Below, one piece after another: positions 1 to 8,379 of a DNA stretch of 36,795 nt. The notes below the pieces were generated by a model. That model searched no databases. It saw only the letters and a list, made by a program, of their open reading frames with translations, and was not told the origin of the DNA. Source of the DNA: Firmicutes bacterium UBA5486 (GTDB taxonomy: Bacteria > Bacillota > UBA4882 > UBA10575). Position 1 is the stretch's first letter, and every line of letters starts with the position of its first letter. The position numbers and the translations under genes were made by a program. Location: the NCBI GenBank assembly GCA_002427045.1, contig DIPO01000076.1, forward strand, positions 109,203 to 145,997, written 5' to 3'.

Positions 1-129
1 GGAAAATCGCGAAAGCCTGCGATAGCGTTTTCCTTGGTTGTAGATGAAAGGCGAAATGTGAGAATGACCAGCGACGGGAGTATAAAGATATTTAGTATGG
101 CTAAGCAGGAAAAAACTCTCATTATCTAG
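1..129 (+). CDS. Possible 3' end of an upstream gene (partial)
   Basis: Frame 1 is open from the first base to a TAG at 127-129 and encodes 42 residues ending KQEKTLII; the other two forward frames are closed by stops within the first 60 bases. Type IV pilus assembly genes often sit before a secretin gene, so this could be the C-terminus of such a protein. The fragment is too short to recognise, and the 333-bp gap to the secretin argues against tight coupling. It may be a chance open frame. Confidence 0.35.
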   Translation, partial: GKSRKPAIAFSLVVDERRNVRMTSDGSIKIFSMAKQEKTLII

Positions 130-462
130 AATTAAACATCTGGATTAATGTAGTTTTATATGAGGGAGGCTTTCGTTTCTCTTAAATAAATTATCCCGGC
201 ATGGTTCTTCTTTTGTCACCGGAAAACCATTTGCGACTAGATTTATCTAACAATACCGGGTTTGAAAGTAGTCGCTCACGCTGGCTACTGCCCGCGCACG
301 TGAAGTAATGAAAATGGTGCCAGGTGAGTTGACAAGCTCCAGAGGCGCTTAAATTGGTTGTTCACGCCGATTTTCGCTGTACACGCCAGTGTTTTAATCA
401 AGGTCGGGTGAATCAACTAGGGCTATTTTCTAAGTAGAAGTATTAATAGGAGGCGGGAGGCA
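130..462. other. Intergenic region before the secretin gene
   Basis: No convincing gene is seen here. The central part (about 255-400) is visibly richer in G+C than the flanks and includes a segment at 271-299 that resembles 22773-22801, differing only by transitions. The last bases carry a strong ribosome binding site (GGAGGCGGGAGG) for the gene starting at 463. I see no clear terminator hairpin after the stop at 129. Confidence 0.5.
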
Positions 463-2274
463 ATGGAATACATAAGAGAAAGGAAGAACTGGTTTCGCTT
501 ATTTACTTTTCTTTTGCTTGTTATTTTATCCTTTCCTTTAGTAGGGAAAGGATCAGAAGATAAAATTTTATCGGAATTTGATATCTTTAATGCTGATATT
601 AGAGGTGTATTCCGGAGTTTGGCGGATTGGGGAGAGCTTAAGGTTCTTCTGGAACCGAAAGTTCAAGGCCTGGTAACGCTGAAACTCAAAGATGGACTCC
701 CGATTAAAACAGCAATTAATCTTCTGGCTGAACTACATGGTTACACTTGTCGGTGGGAAGAATCATCACGAACTGTAATTATAGGATATGAAAAGATGAT
801 GGTTGATTTTGATAGTAAAGAGACTCGGCTCTATCAGTTAAATCATATACAAGGCGAGCAGATTGTAGATGCGTTAAAAGTGGTGGTTCCGGCTGAACGA
901 ATCGGATGGGACTCCGGGGCTAATCAGTTAACAATTGAGGCTAATGCTTTGGAACATCAGAATGTTCAAGAGATAATTACCAGCCTGGCTCAGGAATTAC
1001 CGCAGCATGTAATTGAAGTAAAGATAGCAGAAATTGATCTAAATTTGGCCAAAGAAAAAGGTTTATCTTGGTCATTACCAAGCTATTCGCCGGATTCGTC
1101 CTTTCGGGTCTCATCACTTGCGGAGGATAATATCCGCCTTTTAGAAGCAAAAAATGATCTGCGTATACTAGCAAGTTCTAATCTTTATGCAGAAGACGGA
1201 AGAAAAGGCACAACCTTTGTTGGTGATCAGTATCCTGTAATTATCTCTAAATCTACTTCCGAAGGTAATGTAAATCTTATAGAATATAAAAATGCTGGTG
1301 TTGAAATTACTGTTACCCCTCAGATTGCAAAGAAAGGCGAAGTTACTCTTGCTTTGAATCTAGATGTTGGTATAGTTGATGAGCGGGAAAAGGTTGTTGA
1401 AGGTAATGCTTTTCCGGAACTCAAGAGTCGCCAGTTAAATTTGATCCGGAAGTTACAGGAAGGGGAAACTTGTGTAATTTCTGGGATAGATTTTACTACT
1501 AGTCAGGAGAGGAAGTCAAGGGGTACTGTAGATGTTAATCCGAAAATAAAAGAGGGGCCTACTTCTACAAAGACAGTATGTATCTTTTTAACTCCTAGAC
1601 TGTCAAGAACTGGTGAGACAGGGAAAGCAGGAACAACTCAGGGAATGCAATCTCAAGAGAAAAACGGAATATCGAATATTCAGCAAGAAGATAATTTACA
1701 AGTGACATCTGAGGTGATCCAGATTGACATTCTTGCGGTGGCTGATGAAGAGCTTCCGAGGCCTGATTTTATTTCTCAAGGAGAAGTACTTACGGAGGTA
1801 GTTGGGTTTGACCAAGCATCTTCTGATAAAAAAGAAGTTTCTCCGATAGAAGTTAGGGAGGAACAGGTAACTTTAGAAAAGGAGAATAAATTGGATGGTG
1901 CCTCCGGAGAAAAATCGGACCAATATAATCAACCGCAGATCGGAATCAAGGTGGCCTATAGAATAAATAAAGGTGATACTATTTTTTCTATAGCTAGGAA
2001 GTATGGGCTTCAACCAGAGAGTATCCTTAAAGAGAATGCTTTATCTACTTCAGATTTACTTAGCATTGGTAAGATAATACAGATTCCAATACCTGTAACC
2101 CATCTTTACCAGCTGAAGCCGAAAGAGACCCTATGGCGAATTGCTAAGCGATATGGTATTACCGTAGAATGGTTGATGGAGATTAATAATATTACTGATG
2201 TTACAGTGTTGGGGGCGAATCAGGTCTTAATTTTACCGGTATCCTCGGAGCGGATTATTGATGATAAATATTAA
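463..2274 (+). CDS. PilQ/type II-type secretin with two C-terminal LysM domains
   Basis: 603 residues. A hydrophobic signal segment (about 12-28) is followed by an STN/N0-like domain (about 38-105), a secretin N-domain-like repeat (about 118-180) and the secretin core (about 185-385; segments FVGDQYPVII, YKNAGVEITVTPQI, LQEGETCVISGI and a closing VCIFLTPRL). A polar linker of about 110 residues leads to two LysM repeats (about 499-543, KGDTIFSIARKYGL; and 548-592, KETLWRIAKRYGI). Secretins form outer-membrane gates for type IV pili, DNA uptake or type II secretion. The LysM pair should bind peptidoglycan, a job done by N-terminal AMIN domains in proteobacterial PilQ. The start is supported by a strong ribosome binding site. 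ComFB follows after 24 bp. A secretin suggests an outer membrane. Its exact role (pilus, competence or secretion) is not settled. Confidence 0.85.
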   Translation: MEYIRERKNWFRLFTFLLLVILSFPLVGKGSEDKILSEFDIFNADIRGVFRSLADWGELKVLLEPKVQGLVTLKLKDGLPIKTAINLLAELHGYTCRWEESSRTVIIGYEKMMVDFDSKETRLYQLNHIQGEQIVDALKVVVPAERIGWDSGANQLTIEANALEHQNVQEIITSLAQELPQHVIEVKIAEIDLNLAKEKGLSWSLPSYSPDSSFRVSSLAEDNIRLLEAKNDLRILASSNLYAEDGRKGTTFVGDQYPVIISKSTSEGNVNLIEYKNAGVEITVTPQIAKKGEVTLALNLDVGIVDEREKVVEGNAFPELKSRQLNLIRKLQEGETCVISGIDFTTSQERKSRGTVDVNPKIKEGPTSTKTVCIFLTPRLSRTGETGKAGTTQGMQSQEKNGISNIQQEDNLQVTSEVIQIDILAVADEELPRPDFISQGEVLTEVVGFDQASSDKKEVSPIEVREEQVTLEKENKLDGASGEKSDQYNQPQIGIKVAYRINKGDTIFSIARKYGLQPESILKENALSTSDLLSIGKIIQIPIPVTHLYQLKPKETLWRIAKRYGITVEWLMEINNITDVTVLGANQVLILPVSSERIIDDKY

Positions 2275-2298
2275 GATGCGAATTAAGGGGGAGGAATA

Positions 2299-2562
2299 AT
2301 GAGTCTGAAGAATTATATGGAAGAGGTTGTTGTTGAAATATTTCAGGAAGTACGTGGTATGCATACGGATTTCTGTAATTGTGAAAAATGCAACCGTGAT
2401 GTAATAGCTTATGCTTTAAGTAAACTAAAAGGCAGGTATGCTGCTAGTCTTGAAGGAGAGGTTATGGCCCGGGTGGAACAATCTGACCGGCAAGTAAGGG
2501 CTGATGCTTTGTTGGCAGTAATGGAAGCTTTAGAAACTGTTTCTAAAAATCCAAGACATTAG
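2299..2562 (+). CDS. comFB: ComFB-family protein (late competence protein-like)
   Basis: 87 residues, matching the usual length of the ComFB family. The N-terminus NYMEEVVVEIF and the cysteine cluster in FCNCEKCNRDV (a CxCxxC likely to bind metal), followed by an ALSKLKGRYAAS segment, are family hallmarks. ComFB lies in the comF operon of Bacillus subtilis, and family members have been reported as cyclic dinucleotide receptors linked to competence and pili. It starts 24 bp after the secretin with a GGGGGAGG ribosome binding site, so the two are probably co-transcribed and functionally tied to the envelope machine. Binding of a second messenger is inferred from the family only. Confidence 0.8.
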   Translation: MSLKNYMEEVVVEIFQEVRGMHTDFCNCEKCNRDVIAYALSKLKGRYAASLEGEVMARVEQSDRQVRADALLAVMEALETVSKNPRH

Positions 2563-2626
2563 GTTATGTTTAGAGGAATAAGTTGGGGGTTAAAGCAAGA
2601 GCATTACAGAGTAACGGAGGCTGGTT

Positions 2627-3835
2627 ATGCGTTTTCTTACATCCGGTGAATCACATGGTCAAGCACTGATCGCAATTATAGAAGGGTTTCCTGCTAAATT
2701 AAGAGTAAAAAAAGAAGAGATAGATCAAGAGTTGGCTCGGAGACAATTGGGTTATGGCCGAGGGGGAAGGATGAAAGTAGAAAAAGATCAGGTTGAGATT
2801 CTTTCTGGATTGCGCCAAGGAATGACTATTGGTAGTCCAATTGCTTTACGGATCTCCAACCGAGACTGGCCCCATTGGTCAAAAGTGATGTCTCCTTTTG
2901 AAGGAACTGGACAGGAAGAGGTAGAAATTAAGGAAGATTCAGTGTTGAATAGGTTAAAAGCCGAAGTTACCGCTCCACGTCCCGGCCATGCCGATCTTAA
3001 TGGGGCTTTGAAATATGGTTTTAATGATTTACGGAATATAATTGAGAGAGGTAGTGCCAGAGAGACAGCAGCCCGAGTAGGGGTTGGCGCCTTTGCCAAG
3101 ATTTTACTTAGAGAGTTTGGGATTATGGTAGGTAGTTATGTACTTAAGATTGGAACCGCGGGCTCGACGTTTCTTTCGCCGCTTACCATTGAGGAACAAC
3201 AAAAAGTAGATGAATCTCCGGTACGGGCACTAAATCCAGAGGTAACAGAAGAGATGATCAAGGTGATTGATCAGGCTAAGAAGAAAGGAGAAACCCTAGG
3301 CGGCATTTTTGCTATTTATGCCACGGGTTTACCGCCGGGGCTTGGTTCACATGTTCACTGGGATCGGCGGTTAGATGGCAGACTGGCTCAGGCTGTGATA
3401 AGTATTCCCGGGATTAAAGGGGTAGAGTTTGGCTTGGGTTTTGATCTAGCGGAGACCCCGGGTTCTCAGGCTCATGACCCTATTAATTATACACCGGAAA
3501 GAGGATTTTTTCGGGAAAAGAATAATGCTGGTGGTGTAGAGGGTGGAATCTCTAATGGAGAGCCTTTATTGCTTACAGCAGTAATGAAACCAATTCCAAC
3601 CTTGTACCAGGGATTACCATCGGTTGATCTTAAGACACTTAAGCCGGTTCGGGCAACGGTGGAACGTTCAGATTTAACAGCCGTACCGGCAGCCGGGGTA
3701 GTTGCTGAAGCAATGGTGGCGTGGATTCTCGCTGAGGCTTTTCTTGAAAAGTTTGGTGGAGATTCGGTCCCTGAAATAATGCGTGCTTGGTGTCACTACC
3801 AAGGAGGGGTTAGGTGGAAAGACAAGAGGGATTAA
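2627..3835 (+). CDS. aroC: Chorismate synthase
   Basis: 402 residues, full length. It catalyses the last shikimate-pathway step, 5-enolpyruvylshikimate-3-phosphate to chorismate, using reduced FMN. Recognisable segments are the start MRFLTSGESHGQAL, the GRGGRM basic stretch, RPGHADLNGALKY, the RGSARETAARV motif, and the C-terminal GGVEGGISNGEP and RSDLTAVPAAGVVAE. The ATG is preceded by a good ribosome binding site (ACGGAGG). Its end overlaps the start of aroK by 22 bp, indicating one transcript with aroK. It opens the shikimate cluster that follows the secretin and comFB, an order also seen in other Clostridia-like genomes. Confidence 0.97.
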   Translation: MRFLTSGESHGQALIAIIEGFPAKLRVKKEEIDQELARRQLGYGRGGRMKVEKDQVEILSGLRQGMTIGSPIALRISNRDWPHWSKVMSPFEGTGQEEVEIKEDSVLNRLKAEVTAPRPGHADLNGALKYGFNDLRNIIERGSARETAARVGVGAFAKILLREFGIMVGSYVLKIGTAGSTFLSPLTIEEQQKVDESPVRALNPEVTEEMIKVIDQAKKKGETLGGIFAIYATGLPPGLGSHVHWDRRLDGRLAQAVISIPGIKGVEFGLGFDLAETPGSQAHDPINYTPERGFFREKNNAGGVEGGISNGEPLLLTAVMKPIPTLYQGLPSVDLKTLKPVRATVERSDLTAVPAAGVVAEAMVAWILAEAFLEKFGGDSVPEIMRAWCHYQGGVRWKDKRD

Positions 3836-4353
3836 AGAGCAACATTATTCTTGTAGGCCCAATGGGAAGTGGTAAAACGACAGTGGGACAGATCTTAGCT
3901 ATAAATTTAGGGTGGAGATTTATTGATACTGATCAACTAATTGTTGAGCGGACAGGGAAAGAGATTCCTCTTCTCTTTGAAGAACAAGGGGAAGAATATT
4001 TTCGTCAGGTAGAGAAAGAGGTTATCTCCAGGTTTTCTCAGATTAGTAGAACTGTTATTGCTACCGGTGGGGGAGCAGTTATTGACCGGACAAACTATCA
4101 GTTGCTCAAAGAAAATGGCTTGGTTTTTTATCTCAAGGCTAGTCCTTCGGTATTAGCCCGACGGGTCGGTTCCGGTAAGGGCCGGCCCTTGTTATTGGGA
4201 AAAGATATACAGGCCATTGTTGCTGGGCTCTTAAAGGAACGGGAAAAATATTATCAAGGAGCAGATCTTACTATAGAAACCGACTTTCTTACTCCGTATG
4301 AAGTCGCTGATTTACTCATCATGGAAAGTAAAAAAAATGGATTGCTGGAGTGA
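3814..4353 (+). CDS. aroK: Shikimate kinase
   Basis: 179 residues. It phosphorylates shikimate with ATP to shikimate 3-phosphate. Visible motifs are the P-loop GPMGSGKT (residues 15-22), the shikimate-binding FIDTD segment, the GGGAV loop, and the lid arginines near GSGKGRPLL. It starts with GTG inside the end of aroC, directed by an AAGGAGGGG ribosome binding site at 3801-3809. About 200 bp separate it from aroB, an unusually long gap inside this otherwise tight cluster. Confidence 0.95.
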   Translation: MERQEGLKSNIILVGPMGSGKTTVGQILAINLGWRFIDTDQLIVERTGKEIPLLFEEQGEEYFRQVEKEVISRFSQISRTVIATGGGAVIDRTNYQLLKENGLVFYLKASPSVLARRVGSGKGRPLLLGKDIQAIVAGLLKEREKYYQGADLTIETDFLTPYEVADLLIMESKKNGLLE

Positions 4354-4392
4354 GAGAAGAACTTTAATTTTTGTGGCTGGTACAGAGAAGTA

Positions 4393-4497
4393 GAGCTAAT
4401 TGGGATGTTACCCTAATTTAAAGTATGTTACTTGCCGAAAGGCTATCAATCTTTTTGTATGTGTTAGTTTAAAATATAGAGACAACACAATTAGCCC
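4393..4497. repeat. Imperfect inverted repeat in the aroK-aroB gap
   Basis: GAGCTAATTG (4393-4402) is repeated in inverted form as CAATTAGCCC (4488-4497), 9 of 10 bases matching, about 85 bp apart. It occupies most of the roughly 200-bp non-coding gap between aroK and aroB. There is no U-tract, so it is not an obvious terminator. It may be a small mobile element or chance. Confidence 0.3.
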
Positions 4498-4553
4498 AAA
4501 ATAGATAACTAAACTTGCAGATATGAGCATCGAGCTATGAAACGTAAGGAGCA

Positions 4554-5675
4554 ATGAAGATGGGAATTGAAACTAAGTTTCAAGTAAAGGCCAGGGCTAA
4601 AGAGTACCCGATTTTTTTGGGTACTGACCTTTTAAGAAAAACAGGTATGATTTTGAGGAAAGAAGGGCTAACCGGAAAGGCCCTGGTTGTAACTAACTCC
4701 AAGCTGAGCGGGTTATATCTGAAACCTCTAGTTGGTAGTCTGGAGCAGGCCGGCTTTTCCCATCAGGTGGTAATTATTCCGGATGGAGAGGAATACAAGA
4801 GTCTGGCTCAGGTGGAAAAGGTCTATGATGCTGCTGCAGCTTTTCGTTTAGAGAGGAGTTCGCTCCTGATTGCTTTGGGCGGCGGGGTAATTGGTGATTT
4901 GACAGGTTTTGCGGCCTCTACTTACCTGCGGGGGGTAAAGTTTATTCAAATCCCGACTACGCTTCTTGCCCAAGTGGATAGTTCCGTTGGTGGGAAGGTA
5001 GGAGTGAATCATCGGGAAGGTAAGAACTTGATCGGGGCTTTTTACCAGCCGGCAATGGTGATTACTGATCTTAAGGTTTTGGATACTTTGGAGGGACGGG
5101 AGTTTAAATCGGGATTAGCAGAGATTATCAAAGCGGGATTAATCGGCGATCCTGATCTTTTCCGGTACCTTTTGACGCAGAGTGAGAAGGTAAAAAAGCG
5201 TTCAACCAATGCTTTGTTGGAGATTATCAGGAAAGCCTGTCTTTTTAAAGCACAAGTAGTAGAGGAAGATGAATTTGAATTAGGACGGCGGGCAATTTTA
5301 AATTATGGGCATACGATTGGACATGCTTTGGAAGTGGAGACCGGCTATGGTGTTTACCGGCATGGGGAAGCAGTAGCAATAGGAATGGCCGGGGCGGCAT
5401 TAATCGGTGAATTGGTTGGAATTTCGCGACCCGGGGTTTGGGAGCAAACTATGGAACTTTTAAAACTTTACGGTTTACCGGTAGAAATACCGGGGATTCC
5501 TGCGGAGAGGCTTTTTGGGCGGATGGCTTTAGATAAAAAGGTGAAAAAAGGGGAGATCAGGTGGGTTTTAACTCCTAAGCTTGGAGAGGCTGTAATCAAA
5601 GATAAACTTCCGCCGGAGATTATCCTGGAAGCTTTATGCCGGATGGGGGCAATTGGAGGAGGGTTAAGCTCATGA
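4554..5675 (+). CDS. aroB: 3-dehydroquinate synthase
   Basis: 373 residues. It converts DAHP to 3-dehydroquinate using NAD+ and a divalent metal (usually Zn or Co). Motifs are DGEEYKSL, GGGVIGDLTGFAAST, the QIPTTLLAQVDSSVGGKV stretch, GKNLIGAFYQP, and the metal-binding Glu and two His in GLAEIIKAG, NYGHTIGHALE and RHGEAVAIGM. An AAGGAGC site precedes the ATG at 4554. Its stop overlaps the aroQ start as ATGA, implying translational coupling. Confidence 0.97.
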   Translation: MKMGIETKFQVKARAKEYPIFLGTDLLRKTGMILRKEGLTGKALVVTNSKLSGLYLKPLVGSLEQAGFSHQVVIIPDGEEYKSLAQVEKVYDAAAAFRLERSSLLIALGGGVIGDLTGFAASTYLRGVKFIQIPTTLLAQVDSSVGGKVGVNHREGKNLIGAFYQPAMVITDLKVLDTLEGREFKSGLAEIIKAGLIGDPDLFRYLLTQSEKVKKRSTNALLEIIRKACLFKAQVVEEDEFELGRRAILNYGHTIGHALEVETGYGVYRHGEAVAIGMAGAALIGELVGISRPGVWEQTMELLKLYGLPVEIPGIPAERLFGRMALDKKVKKGEIRWVLTPKLGEAVIKDKLPPEIILEALCRMGAIGGGLSS

Positions 5676-6127
5676 AGATCTTGGTATTACATGGACCAAA
5701 TCTTAATTTTTTAGGGATCAGGGAACCAGAGGTTTACGGCCGGGTTACCCTTGATCAGATTAATCAAAGATTGTTAGAGATTGCCACAGAACTACAGGTT
5801 GAAATAGAGATTCTCCAATCAAACCATGAAGGGGTACTGGTGGATCGGATCCAGCAGGCGCTGGAAGAGTATGATGGAATCTTGTTAAATCCGGGAGCTT
5901 ATACTCATACCAGCGTAGCATTGAGAGATGCTTTGGCTGCAGTTAAGCTCCCGGCAATTGAGGTACACTTGAGTAATATTTATGCTCGGGAAACCTTTAG
6001 AAGTAAATCTTTTACCGCTCCGGTTGTTGTTGGGCAGATATGTGGTTTGGGCCCTGATAGTTATTACTGGGGATTAAGAGCACTTGTCAAGTTAATTAGA
6101 GAAGGGCTTTTGGTTTCAGAAAAGTAG
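5672..6127 (+). CDS. aroQ: 3-dehydroquinate dehydratase, type II
   Basis: 151 residues from the ATG at 5672, the usual size for the dodecameric type II enzyme. It dehydrates 3-dehydroquinate to 3-dehydroshikimate. Motifs are the start MKILVLHGPNLNFLG, the catalytic Tyr region REPEVYG, QSNHEG, NPGAYTHTSVALRDAL and EVHLSNIYARE. An upstream in-frame start at 5636 is possible, but the GGAGGAGGG site at 5655-5663 and the ATGA overlap with aroB favour 5672. It converges with the panF-like gene, whose stop lies only 8 bp away. Confidence 0.95.
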   Translation: MKILVLHGPNLNFLGIREPEVYGRVTLDQINQRLLEIATELQVEIEILQSNHEGVLVDRIQQALEEYDGILLNPGAYTHTSVALRDALAAVKLPAIEVHLSNIYARETFRSKSFTAPVVVGQICGLGPDSYYWGLRALVKLIREGLLVSEK

Positions 6128-6135
6128 CCTGCTCC

Positions 6136-7590
6136 TTATTCCCAGAACTTCTTAATGATCTCTTCATCCGGCGGGGTGGTAACTAAGCTGGTAATGATAA
6201 AAGAAACAAGTCCAATCGTAAGCGGAAGAATAATGGTATGGGTCCCAAAGGGTTTAGACCAGAAATAATGGCAAAAAAGATAACTTCCTGAACCAGTGAT
6301 GATTGATACTAAGGCACCACAAGCATTGGCGCGCGGCCAATAAAGCCCTAACAGGGTTGGCCAGAGAAAAACGGTCTCCATCCCGGCGAGGGCAAAGAGG
6401 TTCAGCCATACCAGGAATTCTGGGGGGTTTAAAGAAAGAAAGAAGACCACTAATCCGGCTAAGCCAGTAATAATTAAGCTTAAATGTTTAACGAATTGCT
6501 CATTAGGCTCAGGATTAAAATAATTAATATATATATCCTTACAAATCGTACTGGAAAGCACAAGCAGTTGAGAGCTGATTGTTGATAAGATAGCGGCTAA
6601 TGGAGCAGTGAGAAACAGTCCAGCCAACCAGGGTTGGAGTGTTTTTTTACTTAATTCAGGAATTACTAAGTCCGCTACTTTAATTCCGGGAAGAAACACT
6701 TGGCCAATGGCACCGATTAAGTGCATCCCCAGCATTAGAAAACCGGTAAAAACAGTTCCAATGATGATGGCATTATGCATGGACTGAGAATCTTTGTAGG
6801 CCATACCACGGACTGCTACCTGCGGTAAGCCGATGACACCGAAACCTACTAAGATCCAGAAAGAAGTTACCCATGGGATCTGAAGCGATTTTTCCGGGCC
6901 AAAGGGAGTAATCAACCCGGGGTTAATTGAAGCTAGTTTCATCATAACATTTTTGACTCCACCACCATAAGTAAAGGTGCTGATTAGCAGGAGAAAAGTA
7001 CCAATGAGCATTACTATCCCTTGGACGGCATCGGTTAGTACAACAGTACGAAAACCTCCTAAAGTAACATAAATAATTACCCCGCCGGCAAAAATGAAAA
7101 GTGCGGTTTCATAGGATAGTCCGGTAATCGATTGAAAGATCCGAGCCCCACCGATAAATTGGACAGTGATTGCAGCTAAAAAGAAGAAGATGATCCCGCA
7201 AGCGGAGAGGATTAAAACCAGGTTGTTTTCGTAACGTTCGCGGAGAAAGTCAATGATTGTAATGGCTTTAATTTTCCGGGACAAAATGGCGAATCGCTTA
7301 CCCAAAACGCCAAGAACCAAATAGCCAACAGGTAACTGTGACATGGCTAGTAAGACCCAACCTAAACCCATAGAATAAGCAGCACCCGGGCCAGCAATAA
7401 AACTTCCGGCACTAATGTATGTAGTAGTAAGGGTCATGGCGAGAATAAACCCGTTCATACTTCGGTTTCCCAAAAAATATTCTTCAATAAAACTTCCCTG
7501 TGTTTTAAAGGTTTTCCGGGCACTGATTATTCCGATAAGAAAGATCAGACCCATATAGATTGCAGCTACGACGATGATTTGCCATTCCAT
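6136..7590 (-). CDS. panF: Sodium/solute symporter, probably sodium/pantothenate symporter
   Basis: 484 residues with about 13 hydrophobic membrane segments, SSS family. The N-terminal part (RKTFKTQGSFIEEYFLGNRSM spacing, TYISAGSFIAGPGAAY, SRKIKAITIIDFLRERY) closely follows the PanF subgroup, which imports pantothenate with Na+. The gene directly upstream encodes the small YhdT/DUF997 partner, a pairing typical of panF, which strengthens the call. The two genes lie 12 bp apart and form an operon read leftward. Another monocarboxylate or amino-acid substrate within SSS cannot be excluded. Confidence 0.8.
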   Translation of the reverse strand: MEWQIIVVAAIYMGLIFLIGIISARKTFKTQGSFIEEYFLGNRSMNGFILAMTLTTTYISAGSFIAGPGAAYSMGLGWVLLAMSQLPVGYLVLGVLGKRFAILSRKIKAITIIDFLRERYENNLVLILSACGIIFFFLAAITVQFIGGARIFQSITGLSYETALFIFAGGVIIYVTLGGFRTVVLTDAVQGIVMLIGTFLLLISTFTYGGGVKNVMMKLASINPGLITPFGPEKSLQIPWVTSFWILVGFGVIGLPQVAVRGMAYKDSQSMHNAIIIGTVFTGFLMLGMHLIGAIGQVFLPGIKVADLVIPELSKKTLQPWLAGLFLTAPLAAILSTISSQLLVLSSTICKDIYINYFNPEPNEQFVKHLSLIITGLAGLVVFFLSLNPPEFLVWLNLFALAGMETVFLWPTLLGLYWPRANACGALVSIITGSGSYLFCHYFWSKPFGTHTIILPLTIGLVSFIITSLVTTPPDEEIIKKFWE

Positions 7591-7602
7591 ATATAAAACC
7601 CC

Positions 7603-7893
7603 CTATCTTTGTCTAGACTCCTTCTCTGGTCTGGCCTCTAAGGGTAGATCAGTAAAAAGGAAACGTACCATTAAGTAAACCAGGACAGAGAAAAGAATAA
7701 AACCAACAATTACACTCCAGAAAAACCAAGCGGGAAACCCTAGTATATAGGTGTATTCTTCCGGAGGGCGGCTGCCTAGGCCATAGGCAAAGAAAAACCA
7801 CCAAAGAAAGTTTAGAATAAATAGGAAGATCGTTAATAAGGCTTCTTTGGTAGCAATTCTATACCTGGGATCTTCGGTAAAACCTTTTTTCAT
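7603..7893 (-). CDS. YhdT/DUF997 small membrane protein
   Basis: 96 residues with two hydrophobic helices (about 17-40 and 55-80) and the sequence FLWWFFFAYGLGSRPPEEYTY, characteristic of the DUF997/YhdT family found next to panF. The role is unproven; it is likely an accessory subunit or stabiliser of the neighbouring symporter. The ATG follows a clear AAAGGAGG site on the minus strand. Confidence 0.85.
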   Translation of the reverse strand: MKKGFTEDPRYRIATKEALLTIFLFILNFLWWFFFAYGLGSRPPEEYTYILGFPAWFFWSVIVGFILFSVLVYLMVRFLFTDLPLEARPEKESRQR

Positions 7894-8012
7894 AGTAATT
7901 CCTCCTTTGAAATATAAATTACAGTCCAGTGCATAATATTATGCCCTCAAAGGTTTTTACACTAAGCGGGCGGTTTTAAACAAATTTAGAATTTTTATTA
8001 TTATACAGAAAA

Positions 8013-8047
8013 AAACAAAACCCTCCGGGTGAGAGGAAGGTTTTTTT
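8013..8047. terminator. Candidate hairpin terminator/attenuator in the yhdT-panF leader
   Basis: CCCTCC and GGAAGG arms (one mismatch) flank a short loop. There is a run of seven T on the plus strand, and on the minus strand the hairpin is followed by TTTTGTTTTTTT. It sits 120-150 bp upstream of yhdT, so it could attenuate the leftward operon. No gene is known to end here on the plus strand. Confidence 0.4.
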
Positions 8048-8195
8048 GCTAAACTAAAATAGTCTACCGTCTCAGTCTCGGAGATCCAAGCGGTTAATTA
8101 TTTTTTGTTTAATCGAGTACGGTTCCAGTTGGATACCGCCATCAATACAAATAATAACATAGACTCCAAAAACATGCAATAGAATCTTTAGTGTT

Positions 8196-8313
8196 GGGCT
8201 TTTTGCGTTGTCATTGAATTTTTCTGTCCCTGTACAATATATTGATAGCCTAATACAAGCCCAACACTATATATTGTGTTGGGACCTTTTAAAAAGGACA
8301 CAACGCAAAAAGC
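8196..8313 (+). mobile_element. MITE-like 118-bp element, copy 1
   Basis: Terminal inverted repeats GCTTTTTGCGTTGT (8198-8211) and ACAACGCAAAAAGC (8300-8313) match over 14 bases. Inside is a hairpin with CCCAACAC/GTGTTGGG arms, and a CCTTTTAAAAAGG near-palindrome. TTTAGTGTT is present directly before the element (8187-8195) and directly after it (8314-8322), which looks like a 9-bp target duplication. Near-identical copies occur at 29968 and 36713. It has no coding capacity, so it would need a transposase in trans if mobile. Confidence 0.75.
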
Positions 8314-8379
8314 TTTAGTGTTCAAGATTTATTAGCAAAAAGGGGAAATCGATGAGAACTTGTATGAGATTGGGTATGT

